From Elephas maximus indicus (lineage: Eukaryota > Chordata > Mammalia > Proboscidea > Elephantidae): DNA of 64,000 bases. The stretch is from contig NC_064830.1 in the NCBI RefSeq assembly GCF_024166365.1, positions 92,434,968 to 92,498,967 of the forward strand. The letters are read 5' to 3'. The notes below the pieces were generated by a model. The model had not been told where the DNA came from. It saw only the letters and a list, made by a program, of their open reading frames with translations, and ran no database searches. A program made the translations under genes and the position numbers. Shown in pieces: positions 51,901-59,289 of the stretch. Within the stretch, counting starts at the first letter, position 1. Each line of letters begins with the position of its first letter.

Positions 51901-54900
51901 TTCAAGTTTTGAAGTTAAGACTAGAACAACAAAATAAATTCAAAGAAAATAAATGGAAAGAAATAAAGATTAGAGCAGAAATACAATAGAAAGAATCAAC
52001 AAACCAAAAGTTGGGTATTTTAAAACATCGATAAAATTGACTAACTTCTTCTTAAGATTGATGAAGAGGCAAGTGAAGGTACTCAATATCAGGAATGAAT
52101 AAGGGAACATCACTATAGTTGCAGCAGTTATGAAAAATATAATATTACGAACATCTTTAAACCAGTAAATTAGGCAACATTCTGAAAATCAACATGGTCC
52201 TAAAATTTTTTTTTAAATGAAAACTGTTTGTTTTTTTTTTAAAAAAAAAAAAAACAACAAGTTTTAAAAGTGGGTTCTACCAAATATTCAAGGAGGGAAG
52301 ATTACAATCTTACATTAACTCACTGAGAGAATGAAAAAGAGGGAATTCTCTCCCACTCACATGATGATCATAAACCTTTATAGCAAAGCCAGACAATAAC
52401 AGTACAAGGAAGTAGTTTTAAAACCAAACTCATTTATGAACATAGATACAAAGATCCTAAACAAAAATTTAGCACACCAAATGCCCCATGTATAAAAATC
52501 ATGACTAATCGAGCTCATTCTGGAAAGCAGGGCGAGTTCAGGATTAGAAAAAATACTATTAAAAAATTTCAACACGTTAACAGAATAAGGAGAAAAATAT
52601 GATCATCTCAATAGATGCAAAATAAAACATTTAGTAAAAATCAACATCCATTCATTATAAAAACTCAGCAAATTAGAGATAAAAGAGAACTTCCATTTCT
52701 TGGTAAATGTATTCACACAAACACACAAAAATCATTCTCAATGATAAAAGATTAAAAGCCATTCCATTTAACCAGGGGTTGGCAAAATTTTTCATTAAAG
52801 GGCCACATAGCATATTTTTGGCTTTGTGAATTACATAATCTCTGTCACAACTATTCAACTCTGCCGTTGTAGAGAGAAAGCAGTTGTATAAAGTATGTAA
52901 ACAAATGACAGTGTGGCTATATTTCAATAAAACTTTTTTAACAAACATTGAAATTTTAATTTCATATAATCTTCACATGTGATTAAATGGTATACTTCTT
53001 TTGTCTTCAAACATGTAAAATTAAACACACACACACACAAAGCAAAAAACATTTTTAACTTGTGAGCCATATAGAAACAGCAGGGTTTGCTTCAGAGGTC
53101 ACAGTTTGCCAACTTCTCCATTAAATCAGGAGCAAGTCATGGATTCCCTTTCTCAAATTCTATTAATGTTGTCTTGGGTGTCCTAGTACAATAAAAAAGA
53201 AAAGAAGAAGTAAGGGTTTAAAGATAGGGAAAAAATAAATCTTTCATTTGTTGGTGTTATGATTGTCTTACATAGAAAACCCAAAAGAATGTTGAACAAA
53301 TTACTAAAATTAATAAGAGAATTTACCAAAATTGCCAGAGATAAGATAAATTCATATAAGGTCAACTGCATTTCTATGCACCAGCAACAAACAGAAAATT
53401 TTAAAATACTTTTGTGTAGCAACAAACATCTAAGGTATCTAACAAAAGATATACAAGACTTTTCTGTGTAAAATTATAAAACTTTATTTAAAAACATAAA
53501 AAAAAAAAACCCTAAATGAAAGAAAAGTCATATGTTCATGAATTGGAACACTCAATATCATAAAGCTGCCAAATGGCTTCCTCAATCTGGTGCAACTCCA
53601 AGCCAAATCTCAATGAGCTTTTCATGAAACTGAAGAAGTTGCTTGCAAATTGCTCACAGTTTTTCTTTGCTTTTAGATGATCTGTTGAAATATATATATA
53701 TACCATTTATTGTTTTATAAAAAAGATTACAAAGATTTATATTTCAAATTTTTTCTTTTTAAAATAACTTTGAATTTACAGAAAAATTACAAAAAAGTGA
53801 CAAGAACTGCCACATGTTCTTCACCCAGACTTACCAGTTATTAAAATCTAATACATTTACTTTATCCCTGGTAATATTCTTTACTCTGCAATCAACTTTA
53901 TCAGATCTTAATATATCCACTCTACATATTTAAAGTGGGTTTCTTGTAGGAAGCATATAGTTGTATCTTCCTTTTTTAAAAATCAAATCTGATAATGTCT
54001 ACCTTTGAATTCAGGAATTTAGACCATTTACATTTAATGTGATTATTGATATGTTTGGTTTAAATCTATTCTCTTGTTATTTTAAATCTACCATCTTAGT
54101 ATTTTCTACTAGTCTTCTGTGTTTGTTGTTATTTTGTTTTCTTCCTTTTTTCCTCTTTTTCTTCCTTCTTTCAAATTAATTGGCTGTTGAATTTTCAAAT
54201 ACGTTTCTTCATATCATCACACAACCAATCAAATCATTTGCTGAGGTCAGGTAATTTAGGTAGTCTGTTATGTTTCCAACAGTTTTCAATTTTTCTGGGA
54301 AGTGTGGATGCACACCTGCCTCACCCTTCAGTGGGTGGGATTAGAGGGCAGGAACTGTCTTCTTAACCATCTGCTTCTTCTTTCTCCTCTAGAACGAGAG
54401 GGTTCTATCAACCTGGACCCCATTTACAGTAACTTCCAGCCCTCCCTGAGCCACATAGACCCTGAAACAAAGGTAAGAAGAGTCTAGATGAGATGCTGAC
54501 ATCCCACTCCTGCCCTGAGACCCTCTCTCTCCTCCTACCATTGTAGGACCTCCAGGAAAGTAAAGCCATCTTTACACTTTGTTAGTCCAGGTGCTCATCT
54601 ATTTTTCCAGAAGATGAGCATAACTCAGGGTGGCAGCAGGTGGGGGAAAAGGAGAGGTAAGCAGCTGGGTGGAACCCACTTCTCCTAGGCTTCAGACTCA
54701 GACATTTCCTTCTCTACTTTAAGTATATCTTTGATAGCCAAGCTATTTATTTTAATTTTCAAACACATACAAACTTTGAAAGAATAATGCAATAAATGCC
54801 TATATATTCCCATATGGGTCAACAGTGTTTAAGATGTTGTCATATTTGCATCATATAGATATAGACAGACAGACAGACAGATAGATGGATAGATAGATAG

Positions 54901-55081
54901 ATAGACAGATGCATAAATATGCCAGAACCCACCAGTGGCTCTGCAGGAGAAAAGACACGGGAATCTGCTCCTGTAAAGATTAAGGGTCTAGGAAACCCTA
55001 TGCGGCAGTTCTATTCTGTCCTATAAGGTCACTATGAGTTGAAATTGACTAGATGGCATACAACAACAACATATATACCAG

Positions 55082-55113
<32 letters not shown>

Positions 55114-56437
55114 CCAATTTTTTCTGAGCCATTTGAAAGTGAGTTGAAAACACTATTGATACTTTATCCTTAACCAGAATACTTTATCCCGTTAAGAATA
55201 CATCATACTTCAGAACATAGTTCCAAATAACATCACACCCAATACTTTGAAAATAACTCCAAAATATCACCCAATATCCAGTTTTCCCAATATCCCAAAA
55301 GTGCCTTTTATTTCTATTTTTTCAGATAAAGGTTACAACAATTTCACTCACTGAATTTTGTTATGTCTCTTTAATCTTTTAACGTAGAACTGACTCTTAT
55401 CTTTATATGTGTGTGTGCATGTGTGTGTATATATATGTATATATATATATGTGCAGTCCCTGGATTATGGACAGCAGACTTATGTACAACCCATAGTTGT
55501 GAACCAATCCCCATAAGGCCTATTATATTAAAAACTGAGGTCCATATAATGGTTCGTAATAACAAATGGATGCTACTTTGCAACACGTATCAAAACATTA
55601 TTATTATTATTTTATTATTACTTTAAAGAAAGCTTTAGTGTATCTGGAAGTGTTTCTTTAAAGCTTTTTATGCATAGAAGGGTACACTATATACTATATC
55701 TAAGACAAACATTTGACTAACTGAAGTTAGATATGAACCATGCCTGTTCCAACTTACATGCGAATTCAACTTAAAGGCAGACTTAGGAACAGAATTTCTT
55801 CATAATCCAAGGACTGCCTCTGTGTGTGTGTAAGTGTGTGTGGCCGGGGGTAGGTTTTGTAAGAGTCCAGGATGATTGTCTTGAGGAATGTCCCACACAC
55901 TCTGGATGTATCTGATTACTTCCTCACAGTGTTATTTAACTTGTCCCTCAATCCTCTGTGTTTCCTGTAAACTGGCAGCTAGGTCTCGAGGCTTGATTAG
56001 ATTCAACTTAAACATTTTTTGTGAAGAATACGTCATAGATAATGCTATTGTATCATATCACGAGGTACATAACATCAGGTTGTCCCACTACTATCAAAGC
56101 TAAGATATGACCACTTTAAAATTATTTCAGCTGGATGCATATTTGAGGGCAGAAGAAACACCAAATGATTGGCTTCAGGCCCTATACTCCATAGAGACAG
56201 TTTTGGGGCAAAGATGAAATCTCTAGCCAGGGTATCTGGAAACCTATCTGTCTGGGAGGGGAAGATACATTTGGTTTGTGCTTGACTCCAGGTAACAGGA
56301 CAAGTTTTAAGTTGAGCATTTCCCCAAGCCTTTCACACTTCCAAGTCCCGGGCTTATCACGGGCCCAATCCTCACCTGATTCTCCCTTTTTCCAGATTCA
56401 AACTCAGAGGCCCCAGGTCGTGATGACATCTTTTTAA
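21895..56437 (+). CDS. MUC17: MUC17 transmembrane mucin (apparently complete)
   Basis: Spliced model: 21895-21979, 24650-40435, 43144-43332, 43855-43985, 44366-44424, 47928-48079, 48563-48631, 48738-48906, 49934-50095, 50281-50378, 54393-54472 and 56396-56437 (TAA). All junctions are GT/AG and in phase. The product has a signal peptide, a repeat rod of about 5260 residues, two EGF-like modules, SEA, a Cys-rich EGF-like module, a membrane helix and a tail. Recalled human MUC17 matches are strong at both ends: MPRxxTMALCLLxLVL at the start, and SQLYKW, APGTFQNIGFDI, YSNFQPSL, HIDPETK and QRPQV in the tail. MUC17 is an apical enterocyte mucin of the glycocalyx. Human has an additional small exon after the signal exon that I did not find, so the 5' structure is the least certain part. 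Confidence 0.86.
22430..23222 (+). repeat. Inverted duplication, copy 1 (MUC17 intron 1)
   Basis: This segment reappears in reverse complement at about 59290-60102. Shared stretches include CAAGCAAACACA, TGGAGTCCATGGCTGTGG, GGTCAGCAGGTGATGG, GTCCCTGGTTGGAC, GATGTCACCCCTGGGGC, TGTAGATGTTATCCAAGCC, CTGAGCATAACGTTGGACTT and ATTAGTAATAA in the same order. Identity looks roughly 75-85% by eye. An MIR-like piece lies inside near 22500-22580. Intron 1 (21980-24649) shows no other recognisable element; it is pyrimidine-rich around 23290-23400. Confidence 0.85.
24607..39800 (+). repeat. MUC17 tandem repeats of about 229 bp (about 76 aa)
   Basis: Units of about 74-79 residues read roughly as T-T-I-G-D-T-T-T-S, then STPTAGDTSATTDTDTTTP, then a T-P-T-E-T-T-T-P run, then G-G-T-S-A-T-T-x-P-D-T-T-T-P-x-T-T-S-T-D-T-S-S-P-F. 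Repeat homology starts at about 24607, slightly upstream of the predicted acceptor. Units from 24.6 to 31.1 kb are individually diverged and partly rearranged; later units are grouped into larger near-identical blocks. Confidence 0.85.
24650..40435 (+). CDS. MUC17: MUC17 giant PTS repeat exon
   Basis: 15,786 bases (5262 codons), phase 1 in and out, donor CCAA|GTAAGA at 40436. The frame is open back to 24589, after an in-frame TGA at 24586. The only AG between that TGA and the body of the exon is at 24648-24649; it follows a Py-rich stretch and fits the phase of exon 1 exactly, so I place the acceptor there. The encoded protein is almost all Thr, Ser, Pro, Asp, Gly and Ala with no Cys seen, the pattern of an O-glycosylated mucin rod. 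A final non-periodic stretch of about 200 residues (from about 39800) leads to the EGF exon. The first in-frame ATG (24625) is intronic in this model and is not a start. Confidence 0.82.
31139..39800 (+). repeat. 2751-bp higher-order repeat in MUC17 (about 3.15 copies)
   Basis: Copies start at about 31139, 33890 and 36641, with a partial fourth from 39392 to about 39800. Equivalent positions are always 2751 bases apart (for example 31860, 34611 and 37362; 33390, 36141 and 38892). 2751 is 917 codons, about twelve basic units. The copies look almost base-identical by eye. They share a 15-base in-frame loss (SESTSATTLPES) compared with the older unit near 26220, which has SESTSTGGTSATTLPES. Confidence 0.9.
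40436..41217. other. Start of MUC17 intron after the repeat exon, T-rich
   Basis: It has a T(21) run at about 40468 and AT-rich unique sequence. No gene or clear repeat. Confidence 0.6.
41218..41460. repeat. Purine-only-like (GA)n low-complexity tract
   Basis: About 240 bases that are almost entirely A and G on this strand (GAGAGA, GGAGAA, GAAGAG mixtures), with few pyrimidines. It lies in a MUC17 intron. Confidence 0.9.
41501..41644 (+). mobile_element. AfroSINE, partial
   Basis: Has CAGCTGATAACCAAAAGTTT, GGCAGTTCGAATCCAGCAG, AACCCTATGAGGCAGTTCTC and GGAATCAACTTGACAGCAAC, ending in a T-rich tail after GGGTTTGG. The 5' head is missing or replaced. The region 41645-42160 shows nothing recognisable. 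Confidence 0.85.
42161..42317 (+). mobile_element. AfroSINE
   Basis: GGAGCTCTGGTGGCACAGTG head, GGTTGCTAACCAAAAGTTC, AACCCTATGGGGCAGTTCTA and GGGTCACTATGAGTCATAG; tail decayed. Confidence 0.88.
42410..42592 (+). repeat. MIR SINE remnant
   Basis: GACTCCAAGACCAGGTCAAG, CTCGGGCAAGTCTTTTGGCC, CTCAGCCTCACTTCTT and AACTGTATAGTGGGAATGAT follow the MIR core order. Confidence 0.55.
42593..42960 (-). mobile_element. MLT1-type MaLR LTR (antisense to MUC17)
   Basis: TTAGTTTCCTAGGGCTGCCA, ATTGTCTCCCAGTTCTGGAG, CTTCCAGCTTCTGGTAGCTC, ACAACACTCAGATTGGATTA and TTTCCAAATAAA occur in the order of the reverse complement of MLT1. The 3' part is cut short next to an AfroSINE fragment. Confidence 0.8.
42972..43067 (+). 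mobile_element. AfroSINE, 3' half
   Basis: AAGGTCAGCAGTTCAAATCC, AACCCTATGGGGCAGTTCTA and GGGTCACTGTGAGTCGGAAC, directly after the truncated MLT1. The insertion probably broke the LTR. Confidence 0.85.
43144..43332 (+). CDS. MUC17: MUC17 exon: two EGF-like modules
   Basis: 189 bases, phase 1 in and out, acceptor TTTCAG at 43143, donor GTGAGT at 43333. It encodes CFNGGQWNGKVCEC and CKNGGFWDGIKCQC, each closing with a further Cys. The second matches the human MUC17 EGF (CKNGGTWDGLKCQC, then LYYG and C). The first is fuller than the short CFGDGC stretch I recall in human. Confidence 0.9.
43333..43854. other. MUC17 intron with an A-tract
   Basis: An A(20) run at about 43478 is followed by unique sequence; no clear repeat family recognised. 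Confidence 0.55.
43855..43985 (+). CDS. MUC17: MUC17 exon: N-terminal part of SEA domain
   Basis: 131 bases, phase 1 to 0, acceptor CTCTCAG at 43854, donor GTAAGG at 43986. It encodes ITVTVTSKNFSEDL and a QAFQKFKEIFTKQ helix, the start of SEA. NFS is a sequon. Confidence 0.9.
43986..44365. other. MUC17 intron, nothing recognised
   Basis: 380 bases of unique-looking sequence. Confidence 0.6.
44366..44424 (+). CDS. MUC17: MUC17 exon: SEA domain, second segment
   Basis: 59 bases, phase 0 to 2, acceptor TTTCAG at 44365, donor GTGAGT at 44425. It encodes MEILYSGISEYEGVNIIRI, closely matching human MUC17 (MNIVYSGIPEYVGVNITKL). Confidence 0.9.
44540..44670. repeat. MIR-like remnant
   Basis: AGATGAAGAAAAGGAAACTC with GTGCAGATGA and ATTGTCTGAGGAGTC is typical of the MIR core on the antisense side. 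Limits are approximate. Confidence 0.45.
44683..45105 (-). mobile_element. MLT1-type MaLR LTR (antisense to MUC17), near complete
   Basis: Starts TGGTTTCCTAGGGCTGCCAT and ends GGGACATAATTCAATCCATAACA, the reverse complement of the TGTTATGGATT start of MLT1. Internal ATTGTCTCACAGTTCTGGAG and CCTATTTCCAAACAAGGTCA agree. Confidence 0.85.
45106..46242. other. Intron stretch between two MLT1 copies, nothing recognised
   Basis: Unique-looking sequence of about 1.1 kb. Short open frames on both strands have no recognisable protein similarity. Confidence 0.5.
46243..46652 (-). mobile_element. MLT1-type MaLR LTR (antisense to MUC17)
   Basis: TTAATCTCCTAGTGCTGCCG, TTTTCTCATAGTTCTGGAGA, TTCAGCTTCTGGTTGCTGCC, TATAAGACACCACTCAGAAG, CCTATTTCCAAATAAGGATA and GGGGGGCACAATTTAATC follow the reverse MLT1 order. 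Confidence 0.82.
46653..46800. repeat. MIR-like remnant
   Basis: TTATAGATGAAACAATTGAC and AACTGACTGGCCCAAGGTCC are MIR core motifs. The rest of the intron to 47927 shows nothing I recognise. Confidence 0.5.
47928..48079 (+). CDS. MUC17: MUC17 exon: SEA autocleavage segment
   Basis: 152 bases, phase 2 to 1, acceptor CCTCAG at 47927, donor GTAAAC at 48080. It opens PGSVVVEHEVLLRTKF. The G-S-V-V-V cleavage core with its Ser nucleophile is intact; the residue before Gly is Pro, whereas human MUC17 has Leu. It ends at a Cys (NNNCS). Confidence 0.91.
48080..48562. other. MUC17 intron, nothing recognised
   Basis: 483 bases, mainly purine-rich in the first half, no repeat family recognised. Confidence 0.55.
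48563..48631 (+). CDS. MUC17: MUC17 exon: linker after SEA
   Basis: 69 bases, phase 1 in and out, acceptor TTCTCAG at 48562, donor GTATGT at 48632. It encodes LLCFKENTTEV and ends ITQYDPE; human has VTQYDPE at the same place. Confidence 0.87.
48738..48906 (+). CDS. MUC17: MUC17 exon: Cys-rich membrane-proximal EGF-like module
   Basis: 169 bases, phase 1 to 2, acceptor CTTCAG at 48737, donor GTGAGT at 48907. It encodes FFVEYKDEKPNC, a Cys-rich loop, GKCQLERSGPRC, the pattern of human MUC17 (FVVEYRDQKPYC, GKCQMSLSGPQC). Confidence 0.9.
48907..49933. other. MUC17 intron, nothing recognised
   Basis: 1.0 kb of unique-looking sequence before the transmembrane exon. Confidence 0.55.
49934..50095 (+). 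CDS. MUC17: MUC17 exon: transmembrane segment
   Basis: 162 bases, phase 2 in and out, acceptor TCTCAG at 49933, donor GTGAGC at 50096. It encodes TDTHWYRGENC, KSLVYGLVGA and a hydrophobic span of about 24 residues, ended by HSKREVKR, a basic stop-transfer signal shared with human MUC17. Confidence 0.92.
50281..50378 (+). CDS. MUC17: MUC17 exon: cytoplasmic tail, first segment
   Basis: 98 bases, phase 2 to 1, acceptor CAATAG at 50280, donor GTATTG at 50379. It encodes KLSQLYKWYEED and APGTFQNIGFDI, near-identical to the human tail. Compared with the MUC12 counterpart it lacks the 36-bp duplication. Confidence 0.92.
51059..51095 (-). mobile_element. AfroSINE tail fragment (minus strand)
   Basis: AACCCAGTGCCGTCGAGTTG followed by ATTCCGACTCATAGG is the reverse complement of the AfroSINE 3' end, inside the L1 remnant. 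Confidence 0.75.
52773..53119 (+). mobile_element. hAT/Charlie-type non-autonomous DNA element nested in L1
   Basis: Starts CAGGGGTTGGCAAAATTTTT with AAGGGCCACATAGCATATTT, GGCTTTGTG, CAACTCTGCCGTTGTAG and TTTCAATAAAACTTTTTTAA, and ends GTTTGCCAACTTCTCC, an approximate inverted match of its start. I do not assign a subfamily. A short (AC)n lies inside at about 53024. Confidence 0.65.
53700..54120 (-). mobile_element. L1-like fragment, opposite strand
   Basis: GTGGGTTTCTTGTAGGAAGC followed by ACCATTTACATTTAATGTGA and TTATTGATATGTTTGG are landmarks of L1 ORF2 read in reverse. Confidence 0.55.
54393..54472 (+). CDS. MUC17: MUC17 exon: cytoplasmic tail, second segment
   Basis: 80 bases, phase 1 to 0, acceptor CCTCTAG at 54392, donor GTAAGA at 54473. 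It encodes INLDPIYSNFQPSLSHIDP and ends ETK, matching human. Confidence 0.91.
54860..54908. repeat. (GACA)n(GATA)n microsatellite
   Basis: Several GACA units followed by GATA units, with one GATG interruption. Confidence 0.9.
54925..55070 (+). mobile_element. AfroSINE, 3' two thirds
   Basis: AACCCACCAGTGGCTCTGCA, AATCTGCTCCTGTAAAGATT, AACCCTATGCGGCAGTTCTA, GGTCACTATGAGTTGAAATT and an (AAC)n tail. A TA dinucleotide run (about 55082-55105) follows. Confidence 0.85.
55400..55452. repeat. (TG)n(TA)n simple repeat
   Basis: Alternating TGTG and TATA dinucleotides directly 5' of the TIR element. Confidence 0.85.
55454..55816. mobile_element. DNA transposon relic with terminal inverted repeats
   Basis: About 363 bases opening CAGTCCCTGGATTATG and closing with CATAATCCAAGGACTG, whose reverse complement is CAGTCCTTGGATTATG: 15 of 16 positions match. 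Subterminal ACTTATGTACAACCCATAGT and ACTTACATGCGAATTCAACT also resemble known mammalian Tigger/mariner-like non-autonomous elements. It has no coding capacity. The intron sequence 55817-56395 shows only a short (TG)n. Confidence 0.7.
56396..56437 (+). CDS. MUC17: MUC17 terminal coding exon
   Basis: Acceptor TTTCCAG at 56395; codes IQTQRPQVVMTSF and TAA at 56435-56437. The ending T-S-F is a class I-type PDZ ligand (Thr at -2, hydrophobic last residue), as in human MUC17, which is known to bind PDZK1. Confidence 0.92.
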   Translation: MQTQRPQVVMTSF

Positions 56438-56938
56438 GGAAAAGGCATTTTCTTGTGGAACTGTGGAACCTGGGAGTGAGGAGCCCTCAGCTCTGCTAAG
56501 CTTGGTGGAGCATTTTCCTCATTGGGAACATTCCACAGGAACCTGATGAGAAAAGACCCTACACTTACAAGGAGGGAGAAGAGAGAGAACGCAGTGCTGG
56601 GAAACTCTCACGCAAGAACGCCATGAAAGTTAGTGGGGCTGCCATTATTTCAGGCGAGGTCCTCAGATCGATTGTCTCCAGGGAAGGTCTCCCTCCTGCA
56701 AGTTCAGTTTCAGCACCAAGGACAGTACCCCCCAACTCATTCAGAATTGTCATTCCTTAAACACTGGTCTGCACTTTATAGTTGATAAAATGCTCTTCTA
56801 AGAGTTATTGTGTTATTTTTTCATTAATAATACCTGTGATTGATTCTTTTTTAAAAAATATATGTAACATTTATCTTTAGGCACACAGGATTATGGATAT
56901 TTTTAAGTATTTATTTCTATCCTTTTCTGGTTTTTGTT

Positions 56939-56944
56939 AATAAA
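56939..56944 (+). terminator. MUC17 poly(A) signal (likely)
   Basis: AATAAA about 500 bases after the stop, followed by ATATTTGTGATAG and a genomic A-run at about 56971. The 3' UTR is AT-rich in its last part and otherwise shows no element. Confidence 0.65.
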
Positions 56945-57969
56945 TATAATCATGTATATTTGTGATAGCTAAAAAAAAAAAAAGCAACTTCACTAAAAAC
57001 TTTGTGGTTCTCAGACTTCTTTCTAGTTGCCACCGCATGTAATGCAGTTTGTCACATGCCAGTCTCTCTCCTCCTCTCCTCCAGGGTGTAGGGTCTGATG
57101 AGCTTTGGCCTCAAGATGACAAGAGGGAAATCTGCAGCCAGGATCAGTACCATTCCCTGACCTTCACTAGCATCATTCACAGTCACTGAGGAAGCCACAA
57201 GACAGGACCCACACATTTACTCACACAATACAGGGACTCCCTCCTGCGAGGAAACTTGGCTAAGTTCTCCTTCTAGAAGTGGGCCAATTTTTCTTTCCAT
57301 AGATCTGAAGAGATGTAGCCAGAGTTCAGTTTCCAACTTTTTCCTCAAATTCCTGGATTGAATTTGGGAACATCATTTGAACTCAGGCTTGTCTTCTTCC
57401 AAATAAGGACTAGATATTTTCTGAAGTCCCCTTCGACACTGTGCTTTTCAAGAATTTTAGGAGCTTTATTATTCCAGCCACGCAGCTCAGGATTCAGTTT
57501 GCTCTGCAAGATCTCTTCTGCAAGCCACTCCATTGAAACCCTAACCTAACAAAGATCCTAGGCTGCCCTCTCATGGACACTCTGAGCACTGCAGGCACGG
57601 TCTGGCTTCTCAGCACCTTCCCCTACTGTCTCCACAATGAGCAATCATTAGCCTTCACTTGGTTCATTCCCACACTGGCCATCAAAATTTCCTAAAACTG
57701 GGAAGTGCCCTTAACCCTGTCTCTTCCCCAGAAATGCCAATAAAACTATATGGCCCAAAGGAAAAAAAAAAACTCCTAGAACTGGGCTGAATCCAAATGT
57801 CTTCACTTTCAGACCTGCCTTCTTCCTACAGTTTAACCTCCCACAGGCCCAGGCTTCAGTGGCTGTGAGTGGGGACATTTAAAAGGGCTGTGGATCTCAC
57901 AGTCTGGAACCGTGTTATTCACCTCAGTTCTTCCTGCTCCTCCCTGCTCTCCTCTCACATCTGCTCCAC
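56945..57969. other. Downstream flank of MUC17, no gene
   Basis: No exon-like or named repeat sequence. A short AATAAA plus A(11) sequence near 57738-57771 resembles a retroposed mRNA end. Confidence 0.5.
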
Positions 57970-58115
57970 GGAAAGGCAGAATAGCGTGGCTAAAGGCACA
58001 GGCTGCACAGATCCAGCTCTTGACAAACCATTCACTAGCTGGGTGAGCCTGAGAAAGTAACTTCTTCTCTCTGGACCCCAGTTCCTTCATCTGTAAAACC
58101 TGAGTGACGATTTAT
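57970..58115 (+). repeat. MIR SINE
   Basis: GCTAAAGGCACAGGCTGCAC, ACTAGCTGGGTGAGCCTGAG, GTTCCTTCATCTGTAAAACC follow the MIR consensus order. Confidence 0.7.
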
Positions 58116-58784
58116 GGGGCCACATTCATCAGGAGGCTATACATGCTCTAAATCAGCACTGGGTGGGGTTGAACGGCCACTATTTTGATTAGTAGCTGAG
58201 CATAAACCATTTGCTCCAGCCAGGGACCCTCTTGCTCCAATACCAGGGTGTTAATTGCTAGCAGAGCCAGCCTTCTCCAGACACACACACGAGGATGGAG
58301 GTCCCCAGTCAGGGAGGGGCCCTCTCTCAGCAACACTGGAAAGATCTGCATCTATGCCACGGGCCAGAGCAGGTGGGGGCAGAAAGGAAGCCGTTCCCGG
58401 GCCCCTAGAAGAGCACACCCATGCCCAGGGCTTAGCCGAAACATTTCTGCGGAGGCTCAAACATGTCAGCTATTTCCTCCTCATCTTCCTCCCTTACTGG
58501 AAAGGGGCTGCCTGCACTGCAGAGACCCATTTTGAGAATATCCAGGCCTGGGATTTGGTCCAAGTCAAAGATGCCCAGAAGCATCACCAGCCTCAGGAGG
58601 TGCTGGAGCAGCCAAGCCAGGGTTCACTGGGAGCCAGCCTGGAGGGCAGCCTGGGCCTAGGAAACCCTGAGGGTGGACTTGTCGCCAGCAGTTTCAGAGG
58701 CCTCCAAACTAAGCACTAGACCAAGACCTCATGCAGATTGCAGGGAGGGCTAACCCCTCTTCTCCTGGAGTAGGGTGCTCATGC
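58116..58784. other. Intergenic, nothing recognised
   Basis: Overlapping open frames of up to 154 codons occur on both strands but have no recognisable protein similarity or gene signals. Confidence 0.5.
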
Positions 58785-58900
58785 TTTGGTGAAGACTAGC
58801 ATCACTTGAGAGCTAACAAAGATCCCAGAGGCTCAGACTTGTTGACCTGGGATAGGGCTTCAATGATCCTGACACCACCACAGGTGAGAGCCACTGTCCT
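58785..58900. repeat. MER5-like hAT remnant
   Basis: TAGCATCACTTGAGAGCTAA, CCCAGAGGCTCAGACTTGTT and CACAGGTGAGAGCCACTGTC resemble the reverse of MER5-type Charlie elements. Weak. Confidence 0.4.
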
Positions 58901-59289
58901 AGGGAACTTCTAATTGGACCGTGGGCACGGGGGGTTGAGTTGGTCACACACTCAGGTCACCACATCAACAACGATCCCTACAATGCTCATCTCTCATTGA
59001 TTTCCCACTTTATTACTATGCCACTCCCTCCCCTCCTCCATCCATCCCACTCCAGTTTATAATGTATATTCATTATACATCAGTATATTACTGTAGCCTG
59101 TTTTATCTTTGTAAGTGTTTTAGAGTTATGCGCAGTATGCCCTCTGTGGATACTGTTTTGGGCCTCCCGGAATTAGTGTCAGTTCAGAGCCTGACTGAAC
59201 TTTTTCCTGAAAAGTCTGATTTTTTCCTTTTCCCCACTGAACAGTCACGCTTGTAAATGGCTATAGATTCCTTTGGAGAAAGCTGGGAG

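Larger units (their letters stand above)
50930..53690 (+). mobile_element. Decayed L1 LINE (ORF2 region)
   Basis: Contains L1 ORF2 nucleotide landmarks: CACAATAAATGTAAATGGGT, ACAAAGATCCTAAACAAAAA, GATCATCTCAATAGATGCAA, TTCATTATAAAAACTCAGCA, TTTCTATGCACCAGCAACAA. There are many stops and gaps and no intact frame. It is interrupted by an AfroSINE scrap and a hAT-type element. It sits in the 4-kb MUC17 intron 50379-54392; 50379-50930 shows nothing clear. Confidence 0.75.
54725..55345. mobile_element. Old LINE-like sequence split by an AfroSINE
   Basis: The parts at 54725-54855 and 55110-55345 (CATACAAACTTTGAAAGAAT; TTTCTGAGCCATTTGAAAGT; CCAGTTTTCCCAATATCCC) look like one old LINE 3' region interrupted by a microsatellite and an AfroSINE. 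Family assignment is tentative. Confidence 0.4.

Noticed and set aside
58248..58719. Open frames of 95 and 154 codons downstream of MUC17
   Set aside because: No start context, splice or family evidence; probably chance frames in GC-richer DNA.
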